Assembly (NCBI GenBank): GCA_045652465.1
Contig: JAZRUI010000010.1
Span: forward strand, 62,001 to 126,000
Reading direction: 5' to 3'
Origin: SIG589 sp045652465
GTDB taxonomy: Bacteria > Bacillota > Clostridia > Oscillospirales > Acutalibacteraceae
DNA: 64,000 nucleotides
A program made the position numbers and the translations under genes. A model generated the notes under the pieces. It did no database searches. It was given only the letters and a program-made list of their open reading frames with translations, and was not told the origin of the DNA. Positions within the stretch are counted from its first letter, which is position 1; each line of letters begins with the position of its first letter. Shown piece by piece: positions 42,052 to 51,588 of the stretch.

Positions 42052-43653
42052 TTACTGAAGATTGCTGTTGGTTAAGAGCCAAGGGAAATCATAGACAAAC
42101 AAAGTGTCATCATCAAACTGCGGGTCGATACTGGGCGGCAAAGTTTCGGTTTCGAGCTCATCAATTTTACGGTCGTTTTCGATATAATCGCGAATGACAC
42201 GCATTATATAATCGTTTCTAACCAGCTGACCGCCAAGGAAAAGATGGTTGATTTCGCTTCCAAAGCCAACATTGGTTTTGCGCCAATAGCGATAGAAAAT
42301 ATCGATTAAATCATTAAGCGAGACATTTAATTGTTCGAGTCGTTCAAGGCAAGATTTAAGGGCTTCCTTGTCGGCGTTTTTATAGGCTGCACGGATGGTG
42401 CGACCTAAATTTGCACGAATCGACAAGGTGCGCGCAAAGGCGGCTGCCATCTCAAAAATATATCCGAACTCCCCTGCTTCTACGCGGGAATATTCCTCTT
42501 CGAGGGTCTTATACCAATCGCTCATTTTCTCATCATGGAGCAGGTCGTAGCCTGTTACGAGCATATCCTCGACAAACACTCTAAAGGAGCGGTTATGAAC
42601 ATATTTTGAAGGCTGTTTATCGGGGTTGTTTAGATAATCGAGCGACATAAGGTCGTCAAAATTAGCGCCAACGATATCGAAAAACTTTTGCTTATCCAAA
42701 GGCTTATTTTCATCAAAGTTGCCGTTTGCATATTCGGCGGCGGCAAAAAGAACAGGCATAACCGCAAAGTTATTAACCCAGGCGCCGCGGTCGGACCAAA
42801 CCGTTACCAAATATTGTTCTATTCCGAGTTCGGATGAGACCTTCATTTGCGGGATGATGCGCGAAATGCTGAAGTCATTTTGGGTTGAAAGACCATTGAT
42901 TTTATATGCGGCACCGGTATATGTAATCTTTTTATAGGAGCCAACATTTTCCTTAAGTTCTTCGAGGTTTTTGCGAAGATTTGCCTCATTGGCTTCGCGA
43001 TAGTTCCAATAGAACACCTTAACGCTATCGGGAAGGGCCGCCTTAACGACCTCGGGGGTCACGGTGGTTTGGAAGCGTTCAATCAGCATATCATGCCAAA
43101 TTTCAAAGGTGTAGCCATATTTTTCGCCGATTTCCACAACGCGTTTTAAGTGTTCGAGCAAAATCAGTTTGCGGTCGCGGAAACCATTTTGTTTAAAATA
43201 GTTGCCTGTTCCAAGACCATAGGTTTCATCATATCCAATATGAATACGGCGGGATTTTAAAGCTCCTGCCATAGTGGCAAACATTTTATCAACAAGTTCA
43301 TAAACGCGCTCATTGCCAGCGAGTAAAATCTCGCGGGTATCGAGCATATCGGTATAGCAAAAATGGCGCTCTAAAAAGGCAAGATGTCCGAGAGTTTGAA
43401 TGTTGGGAATTAAATCAATGCCCTTGCTATTTGTGTATTCTTCCATTTTCTTGAAATCATCAGGCGTAAAGCCGCCACGCTTATAGTTGAAATAGGGCTC
43501 GCCATCCATTTTATAAGCATCGGTCAGGCTCAAATAGAGTTCATCATAGCCCATTGCCGAAATTAAATCAACATACTTTTGGAAGGTTTCGAAATTAGGG
43601 GTGTTGTTGTTGGACACTTCGAGCAATGTAGATAGTTTCTTGAATTTTTTCAT
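42052..43653 (-). CDS. GH20-like beta-N-acetylhexosaminidase, cytoplasmic
   Basis: A 533-residue protein resembling the GH20 hexosaminidases of the pneumococcal GH20C type. An N-terminal barrel has FTPDDFKKMEEYTNSKGIDLIPNIQTLGH, and the catalytic D-E pair sits in RRIHIGYDETYGLG (GH20 'GxDE' motif). WHDMLIERF and VFYWNYRE are further barrel strands. There is no signal peptide, suggesting it acts on imported N-acetyl-hexosaminides such as cell-wall or mucin fragments. It is monocistronic with its own promoter and terminator. Confidence 0.8.
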   Translation of the reverse strand: MKKFKKLSTLLEVSNNNTPNFETFQKYVDLISAMGYDELYLSLTDAYKMDGEPYFNYKRGGFTPDDFKKMEEYTNSKGIDLIPNIQTLGHLAFLERHFCYTDMLDTREILLAGNERVYELVDKMFATMAGALKSRRIHIGYDETYGLGTGNYFKQNGFRDRKLILLEHLKRVVEIGEKYGYTFEIWHDMLIERFQTTVTPEVVKAALPDSVKVFYWNYREANEANLRKNLEELKENVGSYKKITYTGAAYKINGLSTQNDFSISRIIPQMKVSSELGIEQYLVTVWSDRGAWVNNFAVMPVLFAAAEYANGNFDENKPLDKQKFFDIVGANFDDLMSLDYLNNPDKQPSKYVHNRSFRVFVEDMLVTGYDLLHDEKMSDWYKTLEEEYSRVEAGEFGYIFEMAAAFARTLSIRANLGRTIRAAYKNADKEALKSCLERLEQLNVSLNDLIDIFYRYWRKTNVGFGSEINHLFLGGQLVRNDYIMRVIRDYIENDRKIDELETETLPPSIDPQFDDDTLFVYDFPWLLTNSNLQ

Positions 43654-43687
43654 TTTGCATCACCTTGTTTTATTGGTTTACACCAAC

Positions 43688-43716
43688 ATTTTATTATCTA
43701 AAAAGCGCAATGTCAA
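43688..43716 (-). promoter_or_regulatory. Sigma-A-type promoter for the GH20-like gene
   Basis: On the minus strand consensus TTGACA and TAAAAT are spaced by 17 bp, 35 bp upstream of the ATG. Confidence 0.7.
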
Positions 43717-43732
43717 GCGTTTTTGTGTTATT

Positions 43733-43773
43733 AAAAAACCGCCTTTGGGACTAACCCAAAAGCGGCATTTTTT
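43733..43773 (-). terminator. Intrinsic terminator of the divIVA-transketolase operon
   Basis: The stem CCGCCTTTGGG / CCCAAAAGCGG, with a G-U in minus-strand RNA, is flanked by A/T runs. It ends in TTTTTT, 5 bp after the transketolase C-terminal subunit stop. Confidence 0.87.
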
Positions 43774-43777
43774 ATCT

Positions 43778-44722
43778 TTATTTCTTGGCAATTGCAGCCT
43801 TTGCGGCAGCAACGATATCCTTTGCGCGCAAGCCGAACTCATCAAGAAGAACGGGAGCGGGGCCGGAATGACCATAAACATCGTTAACTGCAACCGGAAC
43901 AACGGGTGCGGGAGCCTCGGCAACTACAACCTCGCAAACTGCGCTGTAAAGTCCGCCGATAACGGTATGCTCTTCAGCGGTTACGATGGCGCCGGTTTCC
44001 TTGGCTGCCTTAACGATAATATCCTTATCGATAGGCTTAATGGTGGGCATATTGATGATTCTTGCCGAAATGCCTTCAGCCTTTAAGGTTTCATAAGCCT
44101 CGAGAGCCTCGTTAACCAAAAGACCGGTTGCGATAACGGTTACATCACTGCCCTCGCGGAGTTCGATGCCCTTGCCGATTTCGAACTTATAATCATCGCC
44201 GAATATTACGGGAACTGCAAGACGGCCGAAGCGGATATAAACGGGACCATCATGGTCGAAAGCGGCGCGAAGAGCGGCTTTTGCTTCGGTGTCATCAGCG
44301 GGGTTGATAACGGTCATACCCGGGATGGTGCGCATTAAGGCTAAATCCTCGCAGCACTGATGGGTTGCGCCGTCCTCACCAACCGAAATACCCGCATGGG
44401 TTGCGCCGATAATAACATTTAAATGGGGATATCCGATGGAGTTACGAACCTGCTCATATGCGCGACCTGCAGCAAACATAGCGAATGTGCTGCAAACAAC
44501 GCGCTTGCCTGTTGCGGCAATACCTGCGGCGATGCTAACCATATTTTGTTCAGCAATACCACAATCATAATGACGCTCGGGGAAGGCTTTCTTAAAGGTG
44601 CCTGTTTTGGTTGCTGCGGCAAGGTCGGCATCTAAAACGATGAAATCATCGCGCTCGTTACCAAGCTCTACAAGACCGTTACCAAAGGAATCTCTCGTTG
44701 CAATTTTCTTGATTTCAGACAT
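43778..44722 (-). CDS. Transketolase, C-terminal (pyrimidine/TK C) subunit
   Basis: A 314-residue half-transketolase. The N-terminal part has FIVLDADLAAATKTGTFKKAFPERHYDCGIAEQNM with the catalytic glutamate region, then ATHAGISVGEDGATHQ, and a C-terminal domain with SDVTVIATG. With the partner encoded just upstream it forms the split clostridial transketolase of the pentose phosphate pathway. DXS has a different pattern and is unlikely. Gap to the N-terminal subunit gene: 13 bp. Confidence 0.93.
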   Translation of the reverse strand: MSEIKKIATRDSFGNGLVELGNERDDFIVLDADLAAATKTGTFKKAFPERHYDCGIAEQNMVSIAAGIAATGKRVVCSTFAMFAAGRAYEQVRNSIGYPHLNVIIGATHAGISVGEDGATHQCCEDLALMRTIPGMTVINPADDTEAKAALRAAFDHDGPVYIRFGRLAVPVIFGDDYKFEIGKGIELREGSDVTVIATGLLVNEALEAYETLKAEGISARIINMPTIKPIDKDIIVKAAKETGAIVTAEEHTVIGGLYSAVCEVVVAEAPAPVVPVAVNDVYGHSGPAPVLLDEFGLRAKDIVAAAKAAIAKK

Positions 44723-44735
44723 TTTTTATACCTCC

Positions 44736-45569
44736 TTAAAGCGCTGCCAAAGTGTCGGCAAGTTCAGCCATAGCGGCATTATACTGCTCTTCGTTGGGAG
44801 CGGAGCCATGCCAGCTAACCTGATTTTCCATGAACGAAACGCCCTTACCCTTAACGGTGTTTGCGATGATTGCATAGGGCTTCGAGAATGTGCCGACTTT
44901 TTGCATTGCGGCATCGATTTCATCAAAATCGTTACCATTGATTACTACTACCTCAAAGCCGAATGCCTTGAACTTTTCATCAATGGGATACGGAGAGTTA
45001 ACCTCATCGATGGTGCCATCGATTTGGAGGTTGTTGTTATCAACAATAACGGTTAGGTTATTAAGCTTTTTATGGGATGCAAACATTGCGGCCTCCCAAA
45101 CCTGACCCTCTTCGATTTCGCCATCGCCTAAAACGGTGTAAACCTTAAAGTCGTTGCCAAAATGCTTTGCCGAGAGAGCCATTCCGACAGCTGCCGAAAT
45201 GCCCTGACCAAGCGAGCCGGAGGACATATCAACGCCGGGGATTTTCTTCATATCAGGGTGGCCTTGAAGGATGGAATCTACATGACGAAGAGTTTTGAGC
45301 ATTTCTACATCAAAATAGCCTTTATTTGCGAGAACCGAATAAAGAACGGGGGCAGCATGGCCCTTGGAAAGAACGAGACGATCACGGTTTTCGTCCTTCG
45401 GGTTTTGGGGGTCAATATTCATCTGCTTGAAATACAGATAGGTTAGAATGTCAGCCGAAGAGAGCGAGCCGCCGGGATGACCAGATTTGGCATTAAAAAC
45501 TCCCTCAATAACGCCCATTCTTACCTTTGTGGCAATTTTTTGAAGGCTAATTTTTTCTTCAATTTTCAT
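44736..45569 (-). CDS. Transketolase, N-terminal (thiamine diphosphate-binding) subunit
   Basis: A 277-residue ThDP-binding subunit. SGHPGGSLSSADIL, the SKGHAAPVLYSVLANKGY block, then the ThDP motif GDGEIEEGQVWEAAMFASH...NN are present. It pairs with the adjacent C-terminal subunit to transfer two-carbon units between sugar phosphates. The gene start overlaps the end of the HAD phosphatase gene by 11 bp, joining it to the ileS-lspA-rluD operon. Confidence 0.95.
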   Translation of the reverse strand: MKIEEKISLQKIATKVRMGVIEGVFNAKSGHPGGSLSSADILTYLYFKQMNIDPQNPKDENRDRLVLSKGHAAPVLYSVLANKGYFDVEMLKTLRHVDSILQGHPDMKKIPGVDMSSGSLGQGISAAVGMALSAKHFGNDFKVYTVLGDGEIEEGQVWEAAMFASHKKLNNLTVIVDNNNLQIDGTIDEVNSPYPIDEKFKAFGFEVVVINGNDFDEIDAAMQKVGTFSKPYAIIANTVKGKGVSFMENQVSWHGSAPNEEQYNAAMAELADTLAAL

Positions 45570-46410
45570 GTTTTTGCATCCTTTCTTCTATGTAATCAAT
45601 AAAGTGACCGACCGCTCCTTCATCAACCGATGATGAAACAAAATCCGCCAATTTTATGATATCTTCCGGGGCGCCTGCGACAACTGCGGCGCAGCCTACC
45701 GTTTTGAGCATCGGAATATCGTTATAAAAATCGCCAATGCCGAAAACATTTTTAATATCGACGCCAAGCTTTTCTGCCAGCATCGTAATGCCTGTTCCCT
45801 TATCGGCACCCACGGGGATTGCCTCAAAGTAATTGTGAATACCGTCATCAAGATGGGCATTTGTGTACATAAGTTGGTCTTTATCCGCGCCGAGGGCGAG
45901 AAAATCCTCGCGAAGTTGGTCTCTCGTGTATCCTTCTTCAAAGGTGAAAAGAACCTTGTTCCACTCATATTCAAGCGCTTCATCTATATTCATATAAAGC
46001 GGGTGAAGGTCTTCATAGAGATTATGAATATCTACCTCGCGGGTTACCGCAACATCGATAACCTTATCGCGGCTATGAACTTCAATGCCGACAAGTGGGT
46101 TGTTTCGCTTTGCAATCTCGCAAACGATTTTTTTCATCTTATCGTCTAAGCCGCGACTGGCTATAACACGCTCGGTAGCATAATCATATATTACCGTTCC
46201 GTTTAGCACTGCGGCGGGAGCGCTTAATTTTACGCTTTTGAGAAAATCTCGGCAGGCATCAACACATCGACCGGTTGCCAAGGTGAAATATCCGCCATTT
46301 TCTATAAAATAGTTTATTCTTTCAACATTATATTGGGAAACCTCGGGCTTGCCGCCTATTAGGGTTCCATCAATATCGCTGACAAGCAATTTGCCACTGA
46401 AATCAGCCAT
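45559..46410 (-). CDS. Cof-type HAD-superfamily hydrolase
   Basis: A 283-residue HAD phosphatase of the Cof/YidA type. The nucleophile motif is SDIDGTLIGG at the N-terminus. The C-terminal block GIGDFYNDIPMLKTVGCAA is typical. An inserted C2-type cap domain occupies the middle. Substrate unknown; members dephosphorylate sugar phosphates or flavin precursors. It overlaps rluD by 8 bp and the transketolase gene by 11 bp. Confidence 0.9.
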   Translation of the reverse strand: MADFSGKLLVSDIDGTLIGGKPEVSQYNVERINYFIENGGYFTLATGRCVDACRDFLKSVKLSAPAAVLNGTVIYDYATERVIASRGLDDKMKKIVCEIAKRNNPLVGIEVHSRDKVIDVAVTREVDIHNLYEDLHPLYMNIDEALEYEWNKVLFTFEEGYTRDQLREDFLALGADKDQLMYTNAHLDDGIHNYFEAIPVGADKGTGITMLAEKLGVDIKNVFGIGDFYNDIPMLKTVGCAAVVAGAPEDIIKLADFVSSSVDEGAVGHFIDYIEERMQKHEN

Positions 46411-47320
46411 TTAGTTTCTCCTCAAGTTCATCTAAAAAAGTTACGAAATACTGCGGAAGCGGGCTATCAAACTCCATATATTCCATGCTTTCGGGATGGA
46501 TGAAGCCTAATCTCTTTGCATGCAGGCACTGACCTTCTAAAATCCCCTTACCTGCCACTTTTTTGGGTCCATAAACCGCATCTCCCGCAACGGGATGACC
46601 CATAAACGCCATATGAACTCGAATTTGATGGGTTCGACCTGTATGCAGGCGGAGTTTTACATGGGTGAAGTCAGGATAACGCTTTATAACCTCATATTCG
46701 GTTATTGCATCCTTGGAATTTTTATCGGTTACCGCCATTTCCTTTCGGCGGGTTGGATGACGCCCGATAGGCGCCTCTATCCTGCCGCGGTCGGTTTTTA
46801 TAACACCGTGGACCACCGCTTCATATTCACGGAAAAAGCTATGGTCTTTAATTTGCTCGGCGAGGAAATTATGGGCGGTATCGTTTTTGGCGACCATTAA
46901 AAGTCCGCTCGTATCCTTATCGATACGATGGAGAATTCCCGGGCGAGTTACGCCGTTTATGCCCGAAAGGCTATCTCCACAATGGAAAAGCAGCGCGTTT
47001 ACAAGCGTGCCCTCGAGGTTGCCCGCGGCGGGATGAACCACCATTCCCTTTTCCTTGTTGACGACCAGCATTTCGCTATCCTCAAAAACAATGTTAAGGG
47101 GGATGTTTTCGGGCTTTGCCTCGGCACTGACAGGCTCGGGGAGGTTAACCTCTACCCTATCTGCCGCTTTTAAGATATAGTTTTTAGGTTTTTGTTCGCC
47201 GTTTACCAAAACGCAGTTTTCCGAAATTAATTTTTCGGCTCTCGAACGGGTTACCTCGGCGAGAGAGCAAACATAAACATCGAGGCGGACAGGCGAACCC
47301 TCAAAGATTCCTTCTATCAT
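46403..47320 (-). CDS. rluD: 23S rRNA pseudouridine synthase RluD-type
   Basis: A 305-residue RluA/RluD-family pseudouridine synthase. An N-terminal S4 domain (LDVYVCSLAEVTRSRAEKLISENCVLVNG) precedes the catalytic HRIDKDTSGLLMVAKND, with the catalytic aspartate in RxDxxTSG. It is expected to modify 23S rRNA uridines near helix 69. lspA ends just upstream with a four-base overlap, the common lspA-rluD arrangement in Firmicutes. Confidence 0.94.
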   Translation of the reverse strand: MIEGIFEGSPVRLDVYVCSLAEVTRSRAEKLISENCVLVNGEQKPKNYILKAADRVEVNLPEPVSAEAKPENIPLNIVFEDSEMLVVNKEKGMVVHPAAGNLEGTLVNALLFHCGDSLSGINGVTRPGILHRIDKDTSGLLMVAKNDTAHNFLAEQIKDHSFFREYEAVVHGVIKTDRGRIEAPIGRHPTRRKEMAVTDKNSKDAITEYEVIKRYPDFTHVKLRLHTGRTHQIRVHMAFMGHPVAGDAVYGPKKVAGKGILEGQCLHAKRLGFIHPESMEYMEFDSPLPQYFVTFLDELEEKLNG

Positions 47321-47820
47321 TCTTCTAACATATCATCGGGCAAGGTTACTTCGTTTTGCTGCTTGCTCGATGCCTTGAAATCCAAAAGGAAATTGAGCAT
47401 TAAGAGTCCCGCACCGATAACGATAACGCAATCGGCAATATTGAACACGGGGAAATCAATAAACTGCAAATGGATAAAGTCAACAACGAAGCCGCGGAAG
47501 ATACGGTCAATCATATTGCCGAGTCCGCCGCTTAAAATCATGGTTATCGACCAAAAGAGCAGTTTGTTATTCTTGCCCGATTTAACGAGCAACGCGATGC
47601 AAACCAGCATGGCAACTGCGGTAAAAACTAAAAGCAGCCAGGTATGTCCATCGAGCATACCCCAAGCGGCGCCGCGGTTTTTAACATAGTTCCATTCGAA
47701 GAAGCCATCGATAGCGGGACGGGCTTCGGTTTCGAAAAAGTTGGTTGCAAAATAATATTTAGAAAACTGGTCGGCGCCCAAGGCGAGGGCGCCAATAACC
47801 AACGCTATGATATACGACAA
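47317..47820 (-). CDS. lspA: Lipoprotein signal peptidase (SPase II)
   Basis: A 167-residue membrane aspartyl protease with four helices. It cleaves the signal peptide of prolipoproteins after diacylglyceryl modification, for example the lipoprotein at 21828-22391. The catalytic aspartates lie in GGLGNMIDRIF and VFNIADCVIVIG. The C-terminal tail is hydrophilic. It lies 13 bp after ileS. Confidence 0.96.
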   Translation of the reverse strand: MSYIIALVIGALALGADQFSKYYFATNFFETEARPAIDGFFEWNYVKNRGAAWGMLDGHTWLLLVFTAVAMLVCIALLVKSGKNNKLLFWSITMILSGGLGNMIDRIFRGFVVDFIHLQFIDFPVFNIADCVIVIGAGLLMLNFLLDFKASSKQQNEVTLPDDMLEE

Positions 47821-47833
47821 GGTTAAAACCTCC

Positions 47834-50626
47834 TTAGTCTTCTAATGCTCCCCTCTGCTTGATAACAGCGGCACAACGGGCGCAAAGGGTCGGATGCTCG
47901 GCATCGGTGCCAACGGTTTCGCTATAGGACCAGCAACGCTCGCACTTCTCGCCTTCCGCACGGCTAACCGAAACGCCAACGGTTTCGCCCTCTAATGTTC
48001 CGCCCTTACCATTTTCAACCTTAACGGAAGAAACGATAAATACGGGCTTTAACATAGCCTCTACGGATTTTAAGAAATCATACATCTCGCCTTCGGCATA
48101 GAGGGTTACTGCAGCATCAAGAGATGCGCCGATGGTCTTCTCGGTTCTTGCGATTTCGAGAGCCTTCTTGGCATCCTCGCGAACTGCGATAATCTTATCC
48201 CAACGAGCCATAAACTCCTTATCCTCGTTGCCCTTTGCGGACGGCATATCGTTGAATACGACATTTCTGGTATCGCAAGAGCTATCATGGGGCATAAACT
48301 GCCAAATTTCATCAGCAGTGAATGCGAGAATCGGAGAAACAAGACGGGTTAAGGTATCGAGCACACGATACATTACGGTTTGAGCGGCGCGACGGCTTGC
48401 ACTGTCGGCTGCATCAACATAAAGTCTATCCTTTAAAACATCCAAATAGAAATTGGACATATCAAGAACGCAGAAGTTATGGATAGCATGGAAGATGATA
48501 TGATACTCAAAGTTATCATATGCCTCGCGGCATTCAGCAACCAAGCGATCAAGCTTATTCATTGCCCAACGGTCGATTTCCTCATACTTGGATTCAAGAG
48601 CCATATCCTTGTTGGGGTCGAAATCAGAAATACAGCCGAGAATGAAACGGGCGGTGTTACGGATTTTGCGATAAATCTCCGAAAGCTGCTTTAAGATATC
48701 CTGCGAAACGCGGATGTCGGCATGGTAATCGGAGGAAGCAACCCAAAGGCGAAGAATATCGGCGCCATACTGCTTAACGATATCATCGGGGATGATGGTG
48801 TTGCCGATGGACTTGGACATCTTCTTGCCCTCGCCGTCAACAACCCAGCCATGGGTTACAACGGTTTTATAAGGAGCTCTTCCGCGGGTTGCAACGCTTG
48901 TTAAAAGCGAAGACTGGAACCAGCCACGATACTGGTCGGCACCCTCCAAATAAAGGTCGGCAGGGCTCTGGAGATAATCGCGGTTTTCGAGAACTGCAGC
49001 ATGAGAGGAGCCCGAATCGAACCAAACATCCATAATATCGGTTTCTCTTGTGAACTCGCTGCAGCCGCATTCGCACTTTGCACCCTCGGGGAGGAGTTCT
49101 TCAACAGGGAGGTTATACCAAGCATCGGCACCCTCCTCGCGGAACTTGGCGGCAATCTTTTTGATGGTTTCGGGAGTTATAAGCTCCTTGCCGCAATCCT
49201 TACAATAGAAAATCGGAATCGGAACGCCCCAAACGCGCTGACGGGAAATACACCAGTCGCTACGGTCGCGAACCATGCCCTTAATTCTATCTTCGCCCCA
49301 GCCGGGAATCCATTCAACGGTTTCGATAGCCTTAACAGCTTCCTCAACGAAATCGGAAATCGAGCAGAACCACTGCTCGGTTGCACGATAAAGAATCGGC
49401 TGCTTACAACGCCAACAATGGGGATACTGGTGGATAATCTTCTTGAGTGCGAAAAGATAGTTGTTTTCATCAAGCCACTTTGCGATAGCCTTGTTGGCAT
49501 CATCGGTGGTTAATCCTGCGAACTGACCTGCGTTCTCGGTGAATACGCCCTTGGCATCAACGGTTACAACCATCGGAAGCTCGGGATAGTTGCGGCAAAC
49601 CTCAAAGTCCTCGGTGCCGTAGCCCGGAGCAGTGTGAACGCAGCCGGTACCGCTTTCAAGGGTTACATGGTCGCCAACGATTACAAGCGAATCACGCTCA
49701 ACGAAGGGATGGCGGGTCTTCATATATTCGAGCTCGCTGCCCTTGATGGTTCCGATAAGCTCGGTTCCCTCAATTTCGGCTGCCTCAAATGCGGCGCCTG
49801 CAAGCTCGGTTGCCATTACGAAATATTCATCGCCCGATTTATAAAGGCCATATTCATATTCGGGGCCTACGCAAATAGCAACATTGCCCGGAAGGGTCCA
49901 GGTTGTTGTTGTCCAAATAACGAAATAGGTCTTGGAAAGGTCAGCTCCCATAGCGGAGAGCTTGCCCATATCATCAATTACGGGGAATTTAACATAGATA
50001 GAGTAGCAGGGGTCTTCAGCATACTCAATTTCAGCCTCGGCAAGCGCAGTTTGGCACTCGGGGCACCAATAAACCGGCTTAAGTCCCTTATAGATATAGC
50101 CGCGGTTGGCCATTTCGCCAAACACCTCAACCTGACGGGCAACATATTCGTTGGAAAGGGTTAGATAGGGTTTGTCCCACTCGCCCAAAACGCCAAGGCG
50201 CTCAAACTGGCGGCGCTGCTCATCGGCATATTTAACTGCGAACTCACGGCAAAGCTTGCGAAGCTCAACGGTTGAAATGCGCTCATCGGATTTCATACCT
50301 GCAGCCTTGCGAGCCTTAAGCTCTGTGGGAAGGCCATGGGTATCGTAGCCCGGAACGAAGGGGGTTTTGAAGCCTGTCATGCTCTTATAGCGGATTATGA
50401 AATCCTTTAAGGACTTATTGAGAGCGGTTCCAAGATGGATAATACCGTTGGCATAGGGAGGGCCATCATGCAAAACATAAAGCGGTTTGCCCTCGTTATG
50501 CTTCATAAGTTCTTCATAAAGGTTGTTTTCGCTCCAAGCCTTTAATGCCTCAGGCTCGCGGGTGGGAAGACCTGCGCGCATGGGGAATTCGGTGTTGGGA
50601 AGGTTAAGTGTCTTGTTATAGTCCAT
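47834..50626 (-). CDS. ileS: Isoleucyl-tRNA synthetase
   Basis: A 930-residue class I synthetase. The HIGH motif is HLGT in PPYANGIIHLGTALNKS, KMSKS is in GEGKKMSKSIGN, and the editing domain is in the middle. The C-terminal zinc cluster has CERCWSYSETVG...CARCAAV. I start it at the ATG at 50626 (MDYNKTLNLP); a longer in-frame start would lie inside divIVA. The SD is GGAGA, 14 nt upstream, rather far. It follows divIVA by 16 bp. Confidence 0.97.
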   Translation of the reverse strand: MDYNKTLNLPNTEFPMRAGLPTREPEALKAWSENNLYEELMKHNEGKPLYVLHDGPPYANGIIHLGTALNKSLKDFIIRYKSMTGFKTPFVPGYDTHGLPTELKARKAAGMKSDERISTVELRKLCREFAVKYADEQRRQFERLGVLGEWDKPYLTLSNEYVARQVEVFGEMANRGYIYKGLKPVYWCPECQTALAEAEIEYAEDPCYSIYVKFPVIDDMGKLSAMGADLSKTYFVIWTTTTWTLPGNVAICVGPEYEYGLYKSGDEYFVMATELAGAAFEAAEIEGTELIGTIKGSELEYMKTRHPFVERDSLVIVGDHVTLESGTGCVHTAPGYGTEDFEVCRNYPELPMVVTVDAKGVFTENAGQFAGLTTDDANKAIAKWLDENNYLFALKKIIHQYPHCWRCKQPILYRATEQWFCSISDFVEEAVKAIETVEWIPGWGEDRIKGMVRDRSDWCISRQRVWGVPIPIFYCKDCGKELITPETIKKIAAKFREEGADAWYNLPVEELLPEGAKCECGCSEFTRETDIMDVWFDSGSSHAAVLENRDYLQSPADLYLEGADQYRGWFQSSLLTSVATRGRAPYKTVVTHGWVVDGEGKKMSKSIGNTIIPDDIVKQYGADILRLWVASSDYHADIRVSQDILKQLSEIYRKIRNTARFILGCISDFDPNKDMALESKYEEIDRWAMNKLDRLVAECREAYDNFEYHIIFHAIHNFCVLDMSNFYLDVLKDRLYVDAADSASRRAAQTVMYRVLDTLTRLVSPILAFTADEIWQFMPHDSSCDTRNVVFNDMPSAKGNEDKEFMARWDKIIAVREDAKKALEIARTEKTIGASLDAAVTLYAEGEMYDFLKSVEAMLKPVFIVSSVKVENGKGGTLEGETVGVSVSRAEGEKCERCWSYSETVGTDAEHPTLCARCAAVIKQRGALED

Positions 50627-50642
50627 AGCTGTGGAAATTCTC

Positions 50643-51509
50643 CTATCTTTTGCGTCTAAAAAATCCCTTTTGGGGTTCATCATCTTCTTCAAAGTCATCG
50701 TCATCCTCGTTATCAAGGTTAACGCGGAAGCCGAGCGGAACATCGGGCTCGGTTATTGCATCTTCCTCGGCGGGAGATTCCGAAACAATGTCCTCAACGA
50801 TGGTTACGGTTTCGGTTTCCTCTACTGCCTCGGGGACAAGCTCCGAAGCCTCTTCAGCTGCGGGAGCGGCAGGAGCGGAAAAATCGGGGGCACTTTCGAA
50901 TGCGAAGGCTGCAGCCTCGGCTGCGCGAACGGCATCGAAGGGAACCTCATCGGGCAGCTTCGAGAGCGAATCAATATGCTCTTTATAAAGCGCCATAACC
51001 TGCGATTTAAAGTTAACGATATCGAGCTTCAGCTTATCAAAGAGAAGCTGCTGACGCGCAACGCTATCATGCGCTGCGGTTATCATGGTTTCGGATTTTT
51101 CGGCTGTACGCTGCATAATCTTAACATACTCAGCCTCAGCATCGCGCTTGTTGCGCTCGGCAACAGCCATATCCTCAGCGGCCTTTTCATCAATGCTGCG
51201 ATTAATATCGTTTGCACGAACCTTTGCCTCAACAATAATTTGCTCGGCCTTTTCCTTTGCCTCGCCAACAATTTGGTCGGCAAGTTTTTGAGCCGATATG
51301 AGAACATTCTGAATGCTGTTTTGGGAAATATTGAGATCATCAACCTGCTTGGAAAGGGTTGTTATCTTGCCTTCAAGGTCGCGGATTTTTGCATCAAACT
51401 GTGCATAATCTTCTTCAACGCCATCGAGGAAGGTATCAACATCTTCCTGCTTATAGCCGTTCATCGATTTGGGAAATCTAATATTTCTTATGTCGTTTGC
51501 AGTGTACAT
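50643..51509 (-). CDS. divIVA: DivIVA-domain cell-division protein
   Basis: A 288-residue coiled-coil protein. The N-terminal DivIVA domain starts MYTANDIRNIRFPKSMNGYKQ, with DVDTFLDGV following. A long charged coiled coil spans about 45-190, and the last third is acidic and Pro/Glu-rich, ending in a basic RRKR. It marks curved membrane at poles and division sites. I use the ATG at 51509 because GAGGG lies 6 nt upstream; the ATG at 51515 is too near the SD. The sepF terminator lies just upstream. Confidence 0.9.
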   Translation of the reverse strand: MYTANDIRNIRFPKSMNGYKQEDVDTFLDGVEEDYAQFDAKIRDLEGKITTLSKQVDDLNISQNSIQNVLISAQKLADQIVGEAKEKAEQIIVEAKVRANDINRSIDEKAAEDMAVAERNKRDAEAEYVKIMQRTAEKSETMITAAHDSVARQQLLFDKLKLDIVNFKSQVMALYKEHIDSLSKLPDEVPFDAVRAAEAAAFAFESAPDFSAPAAPAAEEASELVPEAVEETETVTIVEDIVSESPAEEDAITEPDVPLGFRVNLDNEDDDDFEEDDEPQKGFFRRKR

Positions 51510-51556
51510 TTTCATCCCTCTTTTAAACAAATTTTTCCTATTTTAAAAAGCCTGAA

Positions 51557-51583
51557 GCAGGCGTGCCTAATTTACACGCCTGC
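51557..51583 (-). terminator. Intrinsic terminator of the miaB-sepF operon
   Basis: A 9-bp perfect stem (GCAGGCGTG / CACGCCTGC) lies 5 bp after the sepF stop. A T-run (CTTTTT) appears about 6 nt beyond the stem on the minus strand, so termination may be incomplete and feed divIVA. Confidence 0.65.
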
Positions 51584-51588
51584 CGTTT

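Noticed and set aside
44736..45569. DXS instead of transketolase for the split ThDP enzyme
   Set aside because: Size split, motif wording and absence of the DXS-specific insertion favour transketolase.
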